This document shows, one piece after another, positions 46,311 through 56,393 of a stretch of DNA of 64,000 nt (the stretch's first letter is position 1; the number at the start of each line of letters is the position of its first letter). The notes under the pieces were generated by a model, which ran no database searches, was not told the origin of the DNA, and saw only the letters and a program-made list of their open reading frames with translations. Source of the stretch: Ectocarpus siliculosus. Its lineage: Eukaryota; Sar; Phaeophyceae; Ectocarpales; Ectocarpaceae. Where the stretch lies: contig FN648650.1 in the NCBI GenBank assembly GCA_000310025.1, positions 27,227 through 91,226 of the forward strand, given 5' to 3'. Both the position numbers and the translations under genes were made by a program.

Positions 46311-47872
46311 ATGACAAACAATAGCATGCCCGAAAAGAAGATTTGGACGAAAGTCATAAATGGAAAGAAGTTTACATCTAACCAAGACATGAGCTTACTC
46401 GCAGGAAAACGACACAAACAGGTCTTCATGATCAAATGGGGGCAATGCATGTTTGCTTGCTTTACGTCACGAAAAGAACAACTGGCATGGTGGACCAACA
46501 CCCATAAAAAAATGCAGAAATCCGGTAAGCCTTTTGAAGCATACGAAGTCATCTACGGCAAATTCCCGTGCTCGTTTTTCGCCGACATCGAAGTATACTG
46601 CCCCCTGAAAGCCGACTACATCGATAGCTTGAAAGCGATAATCGTATCGGACGTCACTAGTAGATGCGAAGAGCTGGATGAACACTTATTGCTGTGGTCA
46701 GAAGACCACCGGGAAACTAAAGGCTTCTACAAGATATCATTTCACGTCGTTGGAGGATCACGACTATTCAGAGGCATCGTTACGAACGGTCCAATGGCCC
46801 GACTTGCTGCCGAAGTGAACACCATATCTGAAAAGATATTTGAGGATTACACCGACATTTCTTCATCTCCAAGAGAACAGAGGGAGATGTCGGTGCTGGA
46901 CATGGGCGTGTACACCAAATACAGACCGATGAGAGGCCCGAAGGGGTCCAAGGGCGTCGGGAGTCGAGGTTTCCTGCCTGTGCCGGATCAGAAGGGTGTG
47001 ATCTGGAGGATTTCTTAATATGTAAGGACATACCAATGGACGATTACCGCGACTACGATGTCGTCCCCAACATCATAAAAGAGAGCAAGCACCAGCGAGA
47101 AATTGCCGTACACAAGATACAGACGCGAAAAGTGGCACCTACGACAGCACAGAGTGACCTCGAGAGCCAGATTCAATGCTATCTGCGTGCAACCCAAACC
47201 ACCGACACCATCAAGGTCGTTTTCAATGGTTTGTATGGTGCACAACAGCTACCAAGCTACAGAGTGGATGGCTCTGGGCGAAGTTGTCACGTATGTGACA
47301 AAAGTGCATGGACGCAATGGCGCATTTGTGAAAGAGGTCCCGACCAAGGCCTTGTTGTACACATGCATGTCTTCCATGAGAAGCCAAATCCTGCCTATAT
47401 TCGGCAGGGTTTTGAAAACTGCAAAAGTATTGGATACCATCGACCCAGAAGACGGCAGGGTCCCCGACATTCGAACAATAAAGGACAAGTGCATCAACAT
47501 CATTGCCGGCATGAACACCGGGAAAACATACAGAGCCAACCAACTCGTGGAGGCGCTCGGTGAAACTCTTACCGCACAAACAAGAGTTGACGATCCCGGG
47601 AAAAGCGTGCCACCCCGGAAGCTGCGAGTTCTGATAGTGACATGCAGGGTATCAATGGCTTCCGGCCTAGATTTCAGGTTCAAAGGTTTTGACCAATACA
47701 CCGATACCATAGACTCAGACAGGCTTATAATCGAGTACGAATCTCTTCATCGTCTACAACGACATTATTATAATCGACGAGGTAAGATCGGTGCTAACTT
47801 CGGCGACCACGTACGCAACGAATAGGTTGAAAAAGAACATGGGACTACGCACAAAAAGTGCTTTTTTCTGAC
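46311..47872 (+). pseudogene. Virus-like primase plus origin-binding helicase, frameshifted and truncated
   Basis: An archaeo-eukaryotic primase domain comes first: CSFFADIEVY (catalytic DxE), GFYKISFHVVGG (SxH motif) and MSVLDMGVYTKYRPMR (third motif with Asp and basic residues), the arrangement of herpesvirus UL52- and NCLDV-type primases. The frame is lost near 46,995, continues in a second frame (CKDIPMDDYRDYDVVPNI), shifts again near 47,215-47,260, then shows INIIAGMNTGKTYRANQL (Walker A) and LIIEYESLH. A third shift near 47,745 leads to DIIIIDEVRSVLTSATT (Walker B), as in UL9-like origin-binding helicases. The frame stops at 47,872, so the second helicase half is missing. It would have primed and unwound viral replication origins. 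With at least three frameshifts it is a decayed gene; the source virus group cannot be fixed from motifs. Confidence 0.75.
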
Positions 47873-48017
47873 GCCGAAAGCGACCTCGATGGGGCTGTCC
47901 AGTACTTGATCCACAAAACTTTAGCTTTCGTGTCGTCTCCTTGAACAAAAACGGCACGCCGCGCCGCATGCTCGCTTGGGTGGCACATGGAAAAATGAAG
48001 GGTTTCAGAAATGCCAG

Positions 48018-48150
48018 TGAAAAAAAAAATTCCAATACGGGCATATTATTCAGGAATATTGCCGATATTGGACACATTTTTTCAAGGGGGTAACTCCCCC
48101 CGAGTTGTATCCCCGTTATACCCACTTATGTAGGGGTTTTCGCCATTCTG
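48018..48150. repeat. Repeat module A (inverted copy at 53.03-53.17 kb)
   Basis: TTCCAATACGGGCATATTAT through TATGTAGGGGTTTTCGCC recurs inverted at about 53,030-53,165 with few changes. Non-coding. It borders both the virus-like block and the RING/ankyrin block. Confidence 0.85.
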
Positions 48151-48181
48151 TTGTTTTGTAAGCGTTACTTCAACATTCGAT

Positions 48182-48727
48182 TTATTCCAAAAAAATAAAA
48201 GGAAATCTACTTATCCAAAGAACAAAGCGTTCCCATCTTATTACACTTTGGGCACTTTTCCACTGCCATTTTTCCGGCGCATTTTCTGCAGAGACAATGA
48301 AAACACTTAGTGCATGACACAACGTGGGTGGCTGGCACATCCGGTGTATTACAGGTCGTGCACGACCATTCTTCGGTTGTAGAACAATACTTAAAAAATG
48401 TTCTCCACTCCGAAGCCGATTTGACATGATCCCATGCATGCACCACACCGTTGCAGAAAAATACCCAATGTCGTTCTCACAGTCTTGCTCAGGTGCGCCC
48501 AGCACCCTCTCCCCATACAGCCGCCGGTTGTACAGTGTGGCAGACATCTTCATGTTGGCAACATCGTTTTTATCGCGCACAATTGTCACCGTTTTGGGGT
48601 CATCTTCGCTCATGTTGAACGCCATGATGGTTTCCTTCATTGGAAAGGCGAATGCCCCGCGTTCTTTCAGGCTGAGGTAGTCTACCTCAAGGCCCATCTC
48701 TTCGCAGACCTCCAGTAGGTTATCCAT
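48182..48727 (-). pseudogene. RING-finger gene with frameshift
   Basis: From 48,727 the frame reads MDNLLEVCEEMGLEVDYLSL to about 48,450 (CENDIGYF). The neighbouring frame then continues VVHAWDHVKSASEWRTFFKY and ends in a C3HC4-like finger: CTTC, CTKCFHCLCRKC, then KCPKC, stop at 48,207. A one-base shift at a T run near 48,455 would join them. RING proteins are E3 ubiquitin ligases or viral regulators; the specific role is unknown. It is divergent from the small ORF at 48,855. Confidence 0.65.
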
Positions 48728-48854
48728 CTTGTAATGGCAACATTTTAGTTTGTTTGCTGGTATCAGTCACGCAGCCCAGCCCGCCATACACAGACGACCA
48801 ACCCCGCTGTTGTAGCAAATGTTTTGTTTCCATTAAATCAGACAAATAGTCTCA

Positions 48855-49085
48855 ATGCCCCACGTCCCATCCCCCGCCGAATACGTCTCAAGCGAGAGAC
48901 AGTGCGACCCCTGCCTCACAAGCGAAACTGATCAGAGCCCGAGCGAGGGGCCCATGTTCCCCGCCTGGCAGCGCGCGCGACACATGAATAGCTACTTAGA
49001 CGCGGCACTGTGCCGGAAGCTCTCTCAGTTGCGCGCATACAGTGCCTTTACGGGGACTATATTTTGTCGGTCATTCCATGTTTAA
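48855..49085 (+). CDS. Small ORF, 76 residues, unknown
   Basis: A complete ATG-to-stop frame, MPHVPSPAEYVSSERQCDPC then FPAWQRARHMNSYLDAALCR. Codon use looks coding and it is divergent from the RING gene 127 bp away. No family recognised. Confidence 0.35.
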   Translation: MPHVPSPAEYVSSERQCDPCLTSETDQSPSEGPMFPAWQRARHMNSYLDAALCRKLSQLRAYSAFTGTIFCRSFHV

Positions 49086-49282
49086 CTCCCGAGTGTCGCA
49101 AAATGGGCCACCTAAAATTTTGGGAAATCCCGAGTACTCTGATATTTTGTTGTGACTTGGGGCGAGTAGTCGAAGCGAAATCCATGGAATCAACATCTCT
49201 TGTTCCTCCCCAAACCGAAAATCCACCTTCCAGAATTCCCTTTAATACCCCTTTGTGACCCTCCGGGTCCCTGGCTGGATTT

Positions 49283-49440
49283 TCAGCTGGCATTTCCACC
49301 CGATTTCCCTTTATTGTCGCTTATACCCCTTCTTGAAGTGCACTTTAGGGACACATCTATGGGAGGTCCAAGCATAAACAAGATTGAATCGGGCTAAAAT
49401 CGCCCGACAACGCCAAAAAACGACTATTTTGGTCGAAACA
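49283..49440. repeat. Repeat modules C and D
   Basis: 49,283-49,342 recurs inverted at 52,950-53,008 (CACCCGATTTCCCTTTA; GTCGCTTATACCCC). 49,336-49,437 recurs directly at about 53,333-53,421 (AATCGGGCTAAAATCGCC; ACAACGCCAAAAAA). A shorter relative lies at 54,983-55,025. Confidence 0.8.
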
Positions 49441-49517
49441 CCACACAACTGCACCTTCAAAAACTTTGCCAGCTACTGAAACGCCGCCATGTTCACCCGT
49501 GTCTCTTCAGCAGCGGC

Positions 49518-50786
49518 TCACAAATCCATTACCTCGTCCATTCTCTCGGCAAACCTGTCGTGCGTGGGTGACGTGTACACGAAAGGGGCGGTTTTTAATT
49601 TATCGCCAATGACGAAATACGCAAACATGTACAAATTGAAAGCCCTTATCAACAACACACCGAACAATATCCCACCTGAAGAGGCCTCGCAGAACCACCC
49701 TCCCTGGCCGCCGCCTGCTCCATGCAACCGTTGCCCGAGTCCTCTTGATTCTATTTTTTTTGCGCAAGTTTTGAATTTCACGACCACCCAACCCCACGAG
49801 ACCGACTGGACCGCCGGCGCCCGGTACAGCGCGTAGATCGCGGCCTTGAACCTTTTATACCCCTCGCCATCCAACTCATCCTGATTTAACGTTTGAATGA
49901 CGTCTAAAATCACCGGACAATAAGAAACATCGATTCCCTTCTCTAGGAGCCACTGTACCTCTATATACATCAGCCCTTTTATCGCACTCGCGACGATGGT
50001 ACGTCCCTCTGAATCGGCGTCGTCCTTACCCCTATCGTACCGGGAGATCAAGAATTGAATGCACTCGCGGTGACCCCCACCAAAGGGACTCGATAGGGCC
50101 CATATCACGTCAACATGACCAACCTCGGCCGCCCTTGTGAGTGCTCTCCGACCCTCTTCGTCCCCCCCACAATTAACCAGCCCGACGCGTTCGACCAGAA
50201 AACGGACGACGTCGGCATTCCCGTTGCTCGCTGCGTTGCTTAAGGGACTCACGGGACACTGTGGACCTCGTGCCGAATAAACTGTCCCAGGGAATGGATC
50301 GGCCCCCGCATTGACTAGCATTTTTGTTGCCGGTACTCCCCCGTGTACTAACGCAGCGTGCAACGGAACAAAGCCCATGTGGTCAAACGAGTTGACACAG
50401 ACACCGCGGTCGAGCAGAAGACGCAGTGCGCCCAAGTGTTTTGACCGTATAACGAGTTCCAGAAGCGTGTCCCCGTCTTTGTCCGTCGAGTGGATATCAC
50501 CAACCTCGTCGATCAAAAGCTCCATCATCTCGAGGGAACCATGGAACGCTGCATGCATTATTGCAGTCCTCCCCCTGAAGTCCTTAGCATTAACGTTGCA
50601 TCCGAAAGATAGAAGAAGTTTTTTCGAACGCAGGCCGTATGGCATGGCAAGCAAAAGAGGCGTGTAACCACACGTTCTAGTGCGTGCTTCGACGTCGTAC
50701 TCGCCCCTCTTCAACAACACCTCGAGCGTCATGAAATCGGCATCCAAGCACGCGGAGTGCAGCGGCCCGATACCTTCTTGGTCCAT
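49518..50786 (-). CDS. Ankyrin-repeat protein with C-terminal membrane segment
   Basis: About 420 residues from MDQEGIGPLHSACLDADFMT. Roughly seven ankyrin repeats follow (TPLLLAMPYGLRSKKLLLSF; RTAIMHAAFHGSLEMMELLI; PLHAALVHGGVPATKMLVNA; PLSNAASNGNADVVRFLVER; RALTRAAEVGHVDVIWAL). The C-terminus has a hydrophobic segment (GILFGVLLIRAFNLYMFAYF) before a polar tail. Ankyrin arrays mediate protein binding; the membrane segment suggests anchoring. The frame is intact, unlike its broken neighbour at 51.1-52.7 kb. An upstream in-frame extension to 50,894 is possible, but MDQEGIG begins the first repeat cleanly. Confidence 0.75.
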   Translation of the reverse strand: MDQEGIGPLHSACLDADFMTLEVLLKRGEYDVEARTRTCGYTPLLLAMPYGLRSKKLLLSFGCNVNAKDFRGRTAIMHAAFHGSLEMMELLIDEVGDIHSTDKDGDTLLELVIRSKHLGALRLLLDRGVCVNSFDHMGFVPLHAALVHGGVPATKMLVNAGADPFPGTVYSARGPQCPVSPLSNAASNGNADVVRFLVERVGLVNCGGDEEGRRALTRAAEVGHVDVIWALSSPFGGGHRECIQFLISRYDRGKDDADSEGRTIVASAIKGLMYIEVQWLLEKGIDVSYCPVILDVIQTLNQDELDGEGYKRFKAAIYALYRAPAVQSVSWGWVVVKFKTCAKKIESRGLGQRLHGAGGGQGGWFCEASSGGILFGVLLIRAFNLYMFAYFVIGDKLKTAPFVYTSPTHDRFAERMDEVMDL

Positions 50787-51103
50787 CGCCCTGGTGCAGC
50801 TAAAAAAGGTAACCCTGCAACGTTTAATTCGGGAAATCGGGTAGAAATTAAGTGTATCGAGGAGTGATACGTTCCCTAAACGTGGACTCTGCAATGTGCA
50901 TTTCTTTTGGTCAAAAACAAAAATGCTTTACAGAAAGCCCACCACCGTGCGGAACACTCCACCATCCGTTACTGCAACAAGCCACGTCGCCACGCCGCCC
51001 AATACGATGTCTCCCTCCTTCCTCGCCACCTTGCAACCTTCTTTCTTTTTCTTTCGACGCTCACGCTCACGGATCATCACCAGCCAGCCCCGGCGACGCC
51101 ACT

Positions 51104-51564
51104 NNNNNNNNNNNNNNNNNNNNNNNNNNNNNNNNNNNNNNNNNNNNNNNNNNNNNNNNNNNNNNNNNNNNNNNNNNNNNNNNNNNNNNNNNNNNNNNNN
51201 NNNNNNNNNNNNNNNNNNNNNNNNNNNNNNNNNNNNNNNNNNNNNNNNNNNNNNNNNNNNNNNNNNNNNNNNNNNNNNNNNNNNNNNNNNNNNNNNNNNN
51301 NNNNNNNNNNNNNNNNNNNNNNNNNNNNNNNNNNNNNNNNNNNNNNNNNNNNNNNNNNNNNNNNNNNNNNNNNNNNNNNNNNNNNNNNNNNNNNNNNNNN
51401 NNNNNNNNNNNNNNNNNNNNNNNNNNNNNNNNNNNNNNNNNNNNNNNNNNNNNNNNNNNNNNNNNNNNNNNNNNNNNNNNNNNNNNNNNNNNNNNNNNNN
51501 NNNNNNNNNNNNNNNNNNNNNNNNNNNNNNNNNNNNNNNNNNNNNNNNNNNNNNNNNNNNNNNN
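51104..51564. other. Assembly gap (461 N)
   Basis: Unknown bases. The gap lies inside the minus-strand ankyrin pseudogene, so its 3' end and exact copy number are hidden. Confidence 1.
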
Positions 51565-52653
51565 TCCTTTCGCCGTCCACCATTTTTTCATCGGCGTTCC
51601 ACCGTAAAAGTAGATCCGTCAATGCTTCAAGGTTGTGACTTGCCCCCATCACCTCATGCAGGGCGGACGAGCCTTGGACGCTAGCGTTAACGTCTGCACC
51701 GGAGCGGAGGAGAAGAAGCACAATTTCCAGATTTCCACTGTTACAGGCTGTCCCAAGTATTGAGCTCCGATTGTCGTCTTTTGCTGTGTCGGCCCCGGCT
51801 TTCAGGAGGGTAGCCGTCACACGCAGGTGGTTTTTCCATCACGGAATAAGACAAGGGTGTAGATAACTCTCCATCCACTGTTTCGATACGAACCCTATTC
51901 TCCAGGAGATAGTTAACAACATCGTAGTGGCCTCCGTATGCAGCAGCGTGTAGAGCAGTCGCCGGTTCACAAAACCAACCATTATTGCCAGGGTCCCAGA
52001 ATTCTGCCGTGCCGTCGAGATTGACACCCTTGATGGACAAGGCCTCGACGACAGGGAGATCGCCGTATTCTGCTGCCAAGATCAGGGCGCATTGTAGAAA
52101 ACCTCCAGGAAGCTCATACTTTCCCTCACGATTCCCTTCAAAGAGAGTGTCGAACGCTGCACGGAATCCTTCCTCCACGCTAAAACGGAGGCGTCCGAAA
52201 GTTTCAGGTTCCGCAAGGGCGCCTCTGATGACCAGAGTGTTGACTACGCGCAGGTGGCCACCTTCGGCTGACAGTTGCAGCGCGGTTTTCGACCCGAAGA
52301 AAATGTCGCCGTCACGAGCCTCGATGTCCACTTCCCTCAGCACGAGAATAACGACTACCTTGTTATGCCCACACATTGCGGCAAAATGGAGAGCGGTCTT
52401 TTACACTTGCCGCTTTTTTGTTGACGTCCGCGCCATGGTTCAAAAGCTCGAGGACGACATCCGAGCGGCCTTCGCGGGCTGCAAGCATCAGTGCTGTTTC
52501 CCCCCCACCCTGGAAATCATCCGTGTTTTTTCCCTAGCTGGACACCAATAGCTTAACCACGTCCTCAGTTTGACCGTCCTCCGATGCTACGTGAAGAGCA
52601 GAGCATCCGGCATCGAGTCGCGCCATCTCAAGCTTTTTGAGTGTGTTTTGCAT
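51565..52653 (-). pseudogene. Ankyrin-repeat gene with one stop and two frameshifts
   Basis: Starts MQNTLKKLEMARLDAGCSAL with repeat GQTEDVVKLLV, then an in-frame TAG (about 52,548). It continues GGGETALMLAAREGRSDVV. A frameshift at an A run (about 52,400) leads to HFAAMCGHNKVVVILVLREV and further repeats. A second shift at an A run (about 51,838) leads to HLRVTATLLKAGADTAKDD and NSGNLEIVLLLLRSGADVNA before the gap. The frameshifts sit in homopolymers, so sequencing error is possible for them; the TAG is not explained that way. Confidence 0.75.
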
Positions 52654-52849
52654 TGCCCCGAGATTCTTTAGGTTTAAAAACAAGACACAAATTAGAAAAA
52701 ACAAAAGTTGGGAATGGTCATCAGAACGTACACCTTGCCGCAACGGGGTGTTACCGCAGCAACGGGTACGAAACGACAGCTAAAACACCTGAAATAAGGC
52801 CTTTGCGTGGACACCGCCCGAGTCAAACAGCTGACACAGGGGCAATTAT

Positions 52850-52952
52850 CATACTCAAGATAGTGTAAAATAAATTTAAATTGTTGTTCTTCAGTGGCAA
52901 CACCGTAAAATGTCGATCAAAAATTGCTTCAGCGGGGGCGGCGTAGCCGCAC
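52850..52952 (+). pseudogene. Truncated duplicate of the RING gene 5' end
   Basis: 52,850-52,952 matches 53,835-53,933 (promoter-proximal AAATTTAAATTG, CAACACCGTA, then ATGTCGATCAAAAATTGC) and encodes MSIKNCFS before breaking into repeat module D. It is a decapitated copy of the upstream region and first codons only. Confidence 0.8.
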
Positions 52953-53025
52953 TTCAAGTAGGGGTATAAGCGACACTAAAGGGAAATCGGGTGGGAATAC
53001 CAGCTGAAGTTACGTCAACAAAAAA

Positions 53026-53165
53026 AACAGAAAGGCGAAAACCCCTACATAAGTGGGTATAACGGGGATACACCTCGGGGGGGGACGTAACCCCCTTGAA
53101 AAAATGTGTCCAATATCGGCAATATTCCTGAATGATATGCCCGTATTGGAATATTTTTTTCACAT
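53026..53165. repeat. Repeat module A, inverted copy
   Basis: Reverse complement of 48,018-48,150, with small indels. Together with module D (52,950-53,008) it forms a compound repeat between the truncated and full RING 5' ends. Confidence 0.85.
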
Positions 53166-53594
53166 CAAAGGGGGGAACAAGGAGAAAAAAGTCACAAGTG
53201 TAAAATGACTGCTCTCCATTTTATCGCGTTCCCGGTGTCGAGGAATCTAGAAGTGCTGGGCTTCCTCATGACCGCTGATAGTTCAGATATGCGTATCGCG
53301 AAGGTGGTCACTTACATCTAGAGCATAGTAAATAGTGCACTTCAAGGAGGGGTCCAAGCGATGAACAAGATTAAATCGGGCTAAAATCGCCTGACAACGC
53401 CAAAAAAGCGCCTATTTTGGTCCAAAATTTCGGGTTTCCGGGGGGGGTATTCCGGCTTTCACGCGGTGACCAAGGAGAATCGGTCGATAAGTAAGGGTTG
53501 TGCCGAATAAAACCAGGGATTGCTTCCAAACACCACACGAATGGTCCGAATCCCTTCCTGCTGAAACCGGGGATTCCACGGACGATGAGCAGAC

Positions 53595-53715
53595 ACAATT
53601 TTACGTAAACTCGCGGACATTATTCTGTCGAGAGACACACACATGCAAAACGAGGAAAGCAATGTGTTCGAGGTAGCTGTGTCTATGCACTGCCAATTAC
53701 AAAAACGATGCATTT
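53595..53715 (+). pseudogene. Fragment of the 59.4 kb gene
   Basis: Reads SRDTHMQNEESNVFEVAVSM on the plus strand, matching SRDTHMQNEESNVFDVAVSM of the minus-strand gene at 59,348-59,770. Only about 110 bp is shared, and it is followed by stops. A dispersed gene fragment. Confidence 0.75.
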
Positions 53716-53888
53716 AATACTGCGACGGATAATGGATGCAGAGACGACGAAAGCTAGATACATCTTCCCTTTTCAAGTTCTTCAACGCAGCCTTCGAGAG
53801 AGCGTTGTCATATTCAGTCTTCACACATGTTACTTAAGCTGGTGTAAAACAAATTTAAATTGCTGTTCTTCAGTAGCAACACCGTACA

Positions 53889-54884
53889 ATGTCGATCAAA
53901 AATTGCTTCAGCACGGGCGGCGGAGCTGAGTGTACTCGAGATGATCTTTGCATACTCCTACCAAGCTCAAAACCTGGCGGTGGTAACCTTTGCGTACCGG
54001 CCAATTCCCCGCCCGTTCTGAGCGTACCGGCCAATATTTCTGACCCCGAAATAGAGCTTCTGAAGATCGCAATTTTATCTCTCTCGAACATCAATTTGGG
54101 CGACCGTCTCGACAACGAGCTGAGGGAAATGTACGCACCGTTGGTGTATTACGTCAACAGGAAACTCCGGTCCGAAGTGGCCGGTTTGACGGAAAACACC
54201 CCATGGGGTACTTTGGCCGACCGACTGGCTACTATGGTACACGAAGAGCTGACGCACTCAACGTGCGTTATATGTTTCCATGAACTTAATGACAGAGAAG
54301 ATCGAAGGTCAGTGTTATATCCTAGTTGCTGTGGTAGGTGACAAGCGTTGCACAAGAAGTGTTTCAGAGAAGCAATCGAAGCTACAGGCACGTGTCCTAC
54401 TTGAAGGGCCACCACAACGATGGAGGCTCTTCGAGTCGAGGAGAAAGCCACCGACCACCTAGAAACAGCTTTACTTCCTTTTCCTTCACGAACACTGCGG
54501 AATTCACTGGCCGTTTTTGAAACACAAAAGCGGCGACTTGTGGAGCAGATGGACCAAATGTGGGAGCGAGCGCGACCACGGCAGAATTTCTTGAACGCGA
54601 TGGAGGATGGGCATATGCGAGCGCTAAGAAGTATGCGACGTGACCCTGCTTGGCTAGTCGATCATGGATTCGATCCCGATGGAAGTAGCGCCAGACGTTT
54701 GGAACGTATTGACGCAGACATTGCTCGGCTGTTGTACCAAAGCAGGGTGAGGAGGAGAACCTTGGGGATGGCGGCAGTTGGGCCAGATGGGTCGTTAGAC
54801 GTGGAAGACGGATTGGCGTATTTGATTTTTTTGGTCATGGGGATTGTGGTAAGTTACCTTATTAACGCCGCTGAAAGAGATTAG
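53889..54884 (+). CDS. RING-type protein frame with two in-frame TGA codons and a C-terminal membrane helix
   Basis: One reading frame of 332 codons, closed only by TGA at 54,339-54,341 and 54,402-54,404. The N-terminal part begins MSIKNCFSTGGGAECTRDD. A RING-like finger follows: STCVICFHELNDRE, PSCCGR, TGA, QALHKKCFREAIEATGTCPT, TGA. The second TGA lies exactly where the last zinc-ligand Cys of CPxC is expected. The frame goes on with TMEALRVEEKATDHLETALL, a basic helical region (RPRQNFLNAMEDGHMRALRS) and a hydrophobic helix (GLAYLIFLVMGIVVSYLI) near the end. Probably a membrane-anchored RING E3-like protein. Simplest view: a pseudogene with two nonsense changes. An alternative is TGA recoding, for which nothing else in the window speaks. 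The 5' part is duplicated at 52.85 kb. Confidence 0.6.
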
Positions 54885-55180
54885 GTCACACATCAAACGG
54901 GGGAACAAGATAAACTGGGAGAATTCCAGGCAATTACAGACTGGGAGGGGCGGGGGGGGGAAGAGAGGGGGGAAAGGTCGGGTAGTGCACTAGTATGGGG
55001 GGGGGTCCAAGCGATCAACAAGATTTCACAGGCAAGCGATCAACAACCTTTCACAGGCTCCTTCAGGAGAAAAACGTTGCCCGATCGATGGTAGGCGGTT
55101 CACAAGGCGAAAAAAGGAAAGTGCAAGATTGAAACTGTTTTCTACACCAACGGACGGCGTGTGGAGCCGCCGCTACGGCC

Positions 55181-55342
55181 GCAATGCTTGGAGCAGACAT
55201 TTACCATGCCGCTCTGCTTGTGTGTCCCACAGAACGCCGTCGGGCTGCCTGCACACCCTCCTTCGTGTGAAAGGCAGCCCGGCGGTGTTCTGTGGTACAC
55301 ACAAGCAGAGCGGCATGGTGGTTGTCTGCCCCAAGAGATTGC
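55181..55342. mobile_element. Foldback/MITE-like hairpin
   Basis: Arms of about 69 bp (55,181-55,249 and 55,273-55,342) are inverted repeats, about 90% complementary, around a 23-bp loop. The left arm has CATGCCGCTCTGCTTGTGTG and the right arm CACACAAGCAGAGCGGCATG. No clear target duplication was seen. Confidence 0.75.
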
Positions 55343-56393
55343 AAGAAGGAGAGAATTGTCGTGTGTCCGCCCTTGTTCCACTTATTTTAACATAGACATT
55401 GCAGCAGAAGTGAACTTTCGAGGAGGGAACAAGGCGGGGCTAGTATCGATATGAAATGGAGGAACAAGATGGAGGAGGATCCAAGCACCAACGCGTGTTA
55501 CATTGCAGGACACCTATCAATGTTACTCCGTATTATGAGAAATGCTGCCTCACAGAGGAGGATTCAAATTTCGCGCCGAACTCCCTATGAATCACAATAG
55601 GCGTGGCCGGAGAGACTAGAGATGGAAGACGTGAGAGGGGACGGGAACTGTTAGCCCTGCGCCTGACCCCCCAAAATGTTGTATGCGCGTGGCAAGGCTA
55701 TTCGGCTTTCTCTGAAAAAAATCAAGTTCTTCCGCTCGTCCGGTTGACGACGCCAAACCTTGTTTTGACTTGATATTAAACAGCGAGAGGAGAACGTGGA
55801 ATACTCGATGACACAAACGAACTGGCTCTTGCGGTTTAGTACACGCCTGTAAACAGGACATATGCGTGTTTTTGTCTGTCAGTTTTTCAATCGGCGGGTT
55901 CTATCCCATCAAACCCTTAAAAATCAAGTATTTTTCGGCCAAATTCACAGCGGCCGCAAGGGTGTGAAGCTTTATCGCAAATCGCCACCGACAAAAACAT
56001 AGCTACCGTTCTCACGGAGGTGATACAAGAAACCGCTCCAGAATCCGCTCTACGGACGTCTCTCAGTACCAATCCTAAAATGGGGTAGCTTTGGGGTGAC
56101 GCACGGGTCCAAAAGTCCAGAAAAAGTCCCCGCCTATCAAGCAAAAAAAAAATGTGGTGACCACACAACCAGCCGATTATGTGTTGACGGGCGGATCAAG
56201 GGCGCGGAGGTCCACTGCCGCCTGCGGGGCGATCATCTAGGAAGCGAGCTCTGGAGGGAGCAATGCTAGGGGGGAGGGTGCGAGGGGGTGGTCTGTCTGG
56301 GATTTGGGAACGGGGGCGAAGCAGGCGCGACGTTGGAAAAAGCTCACATTGATGTGTGGGATTGATTTTTTCGTGCGTTTTTTTTGCTCATGA

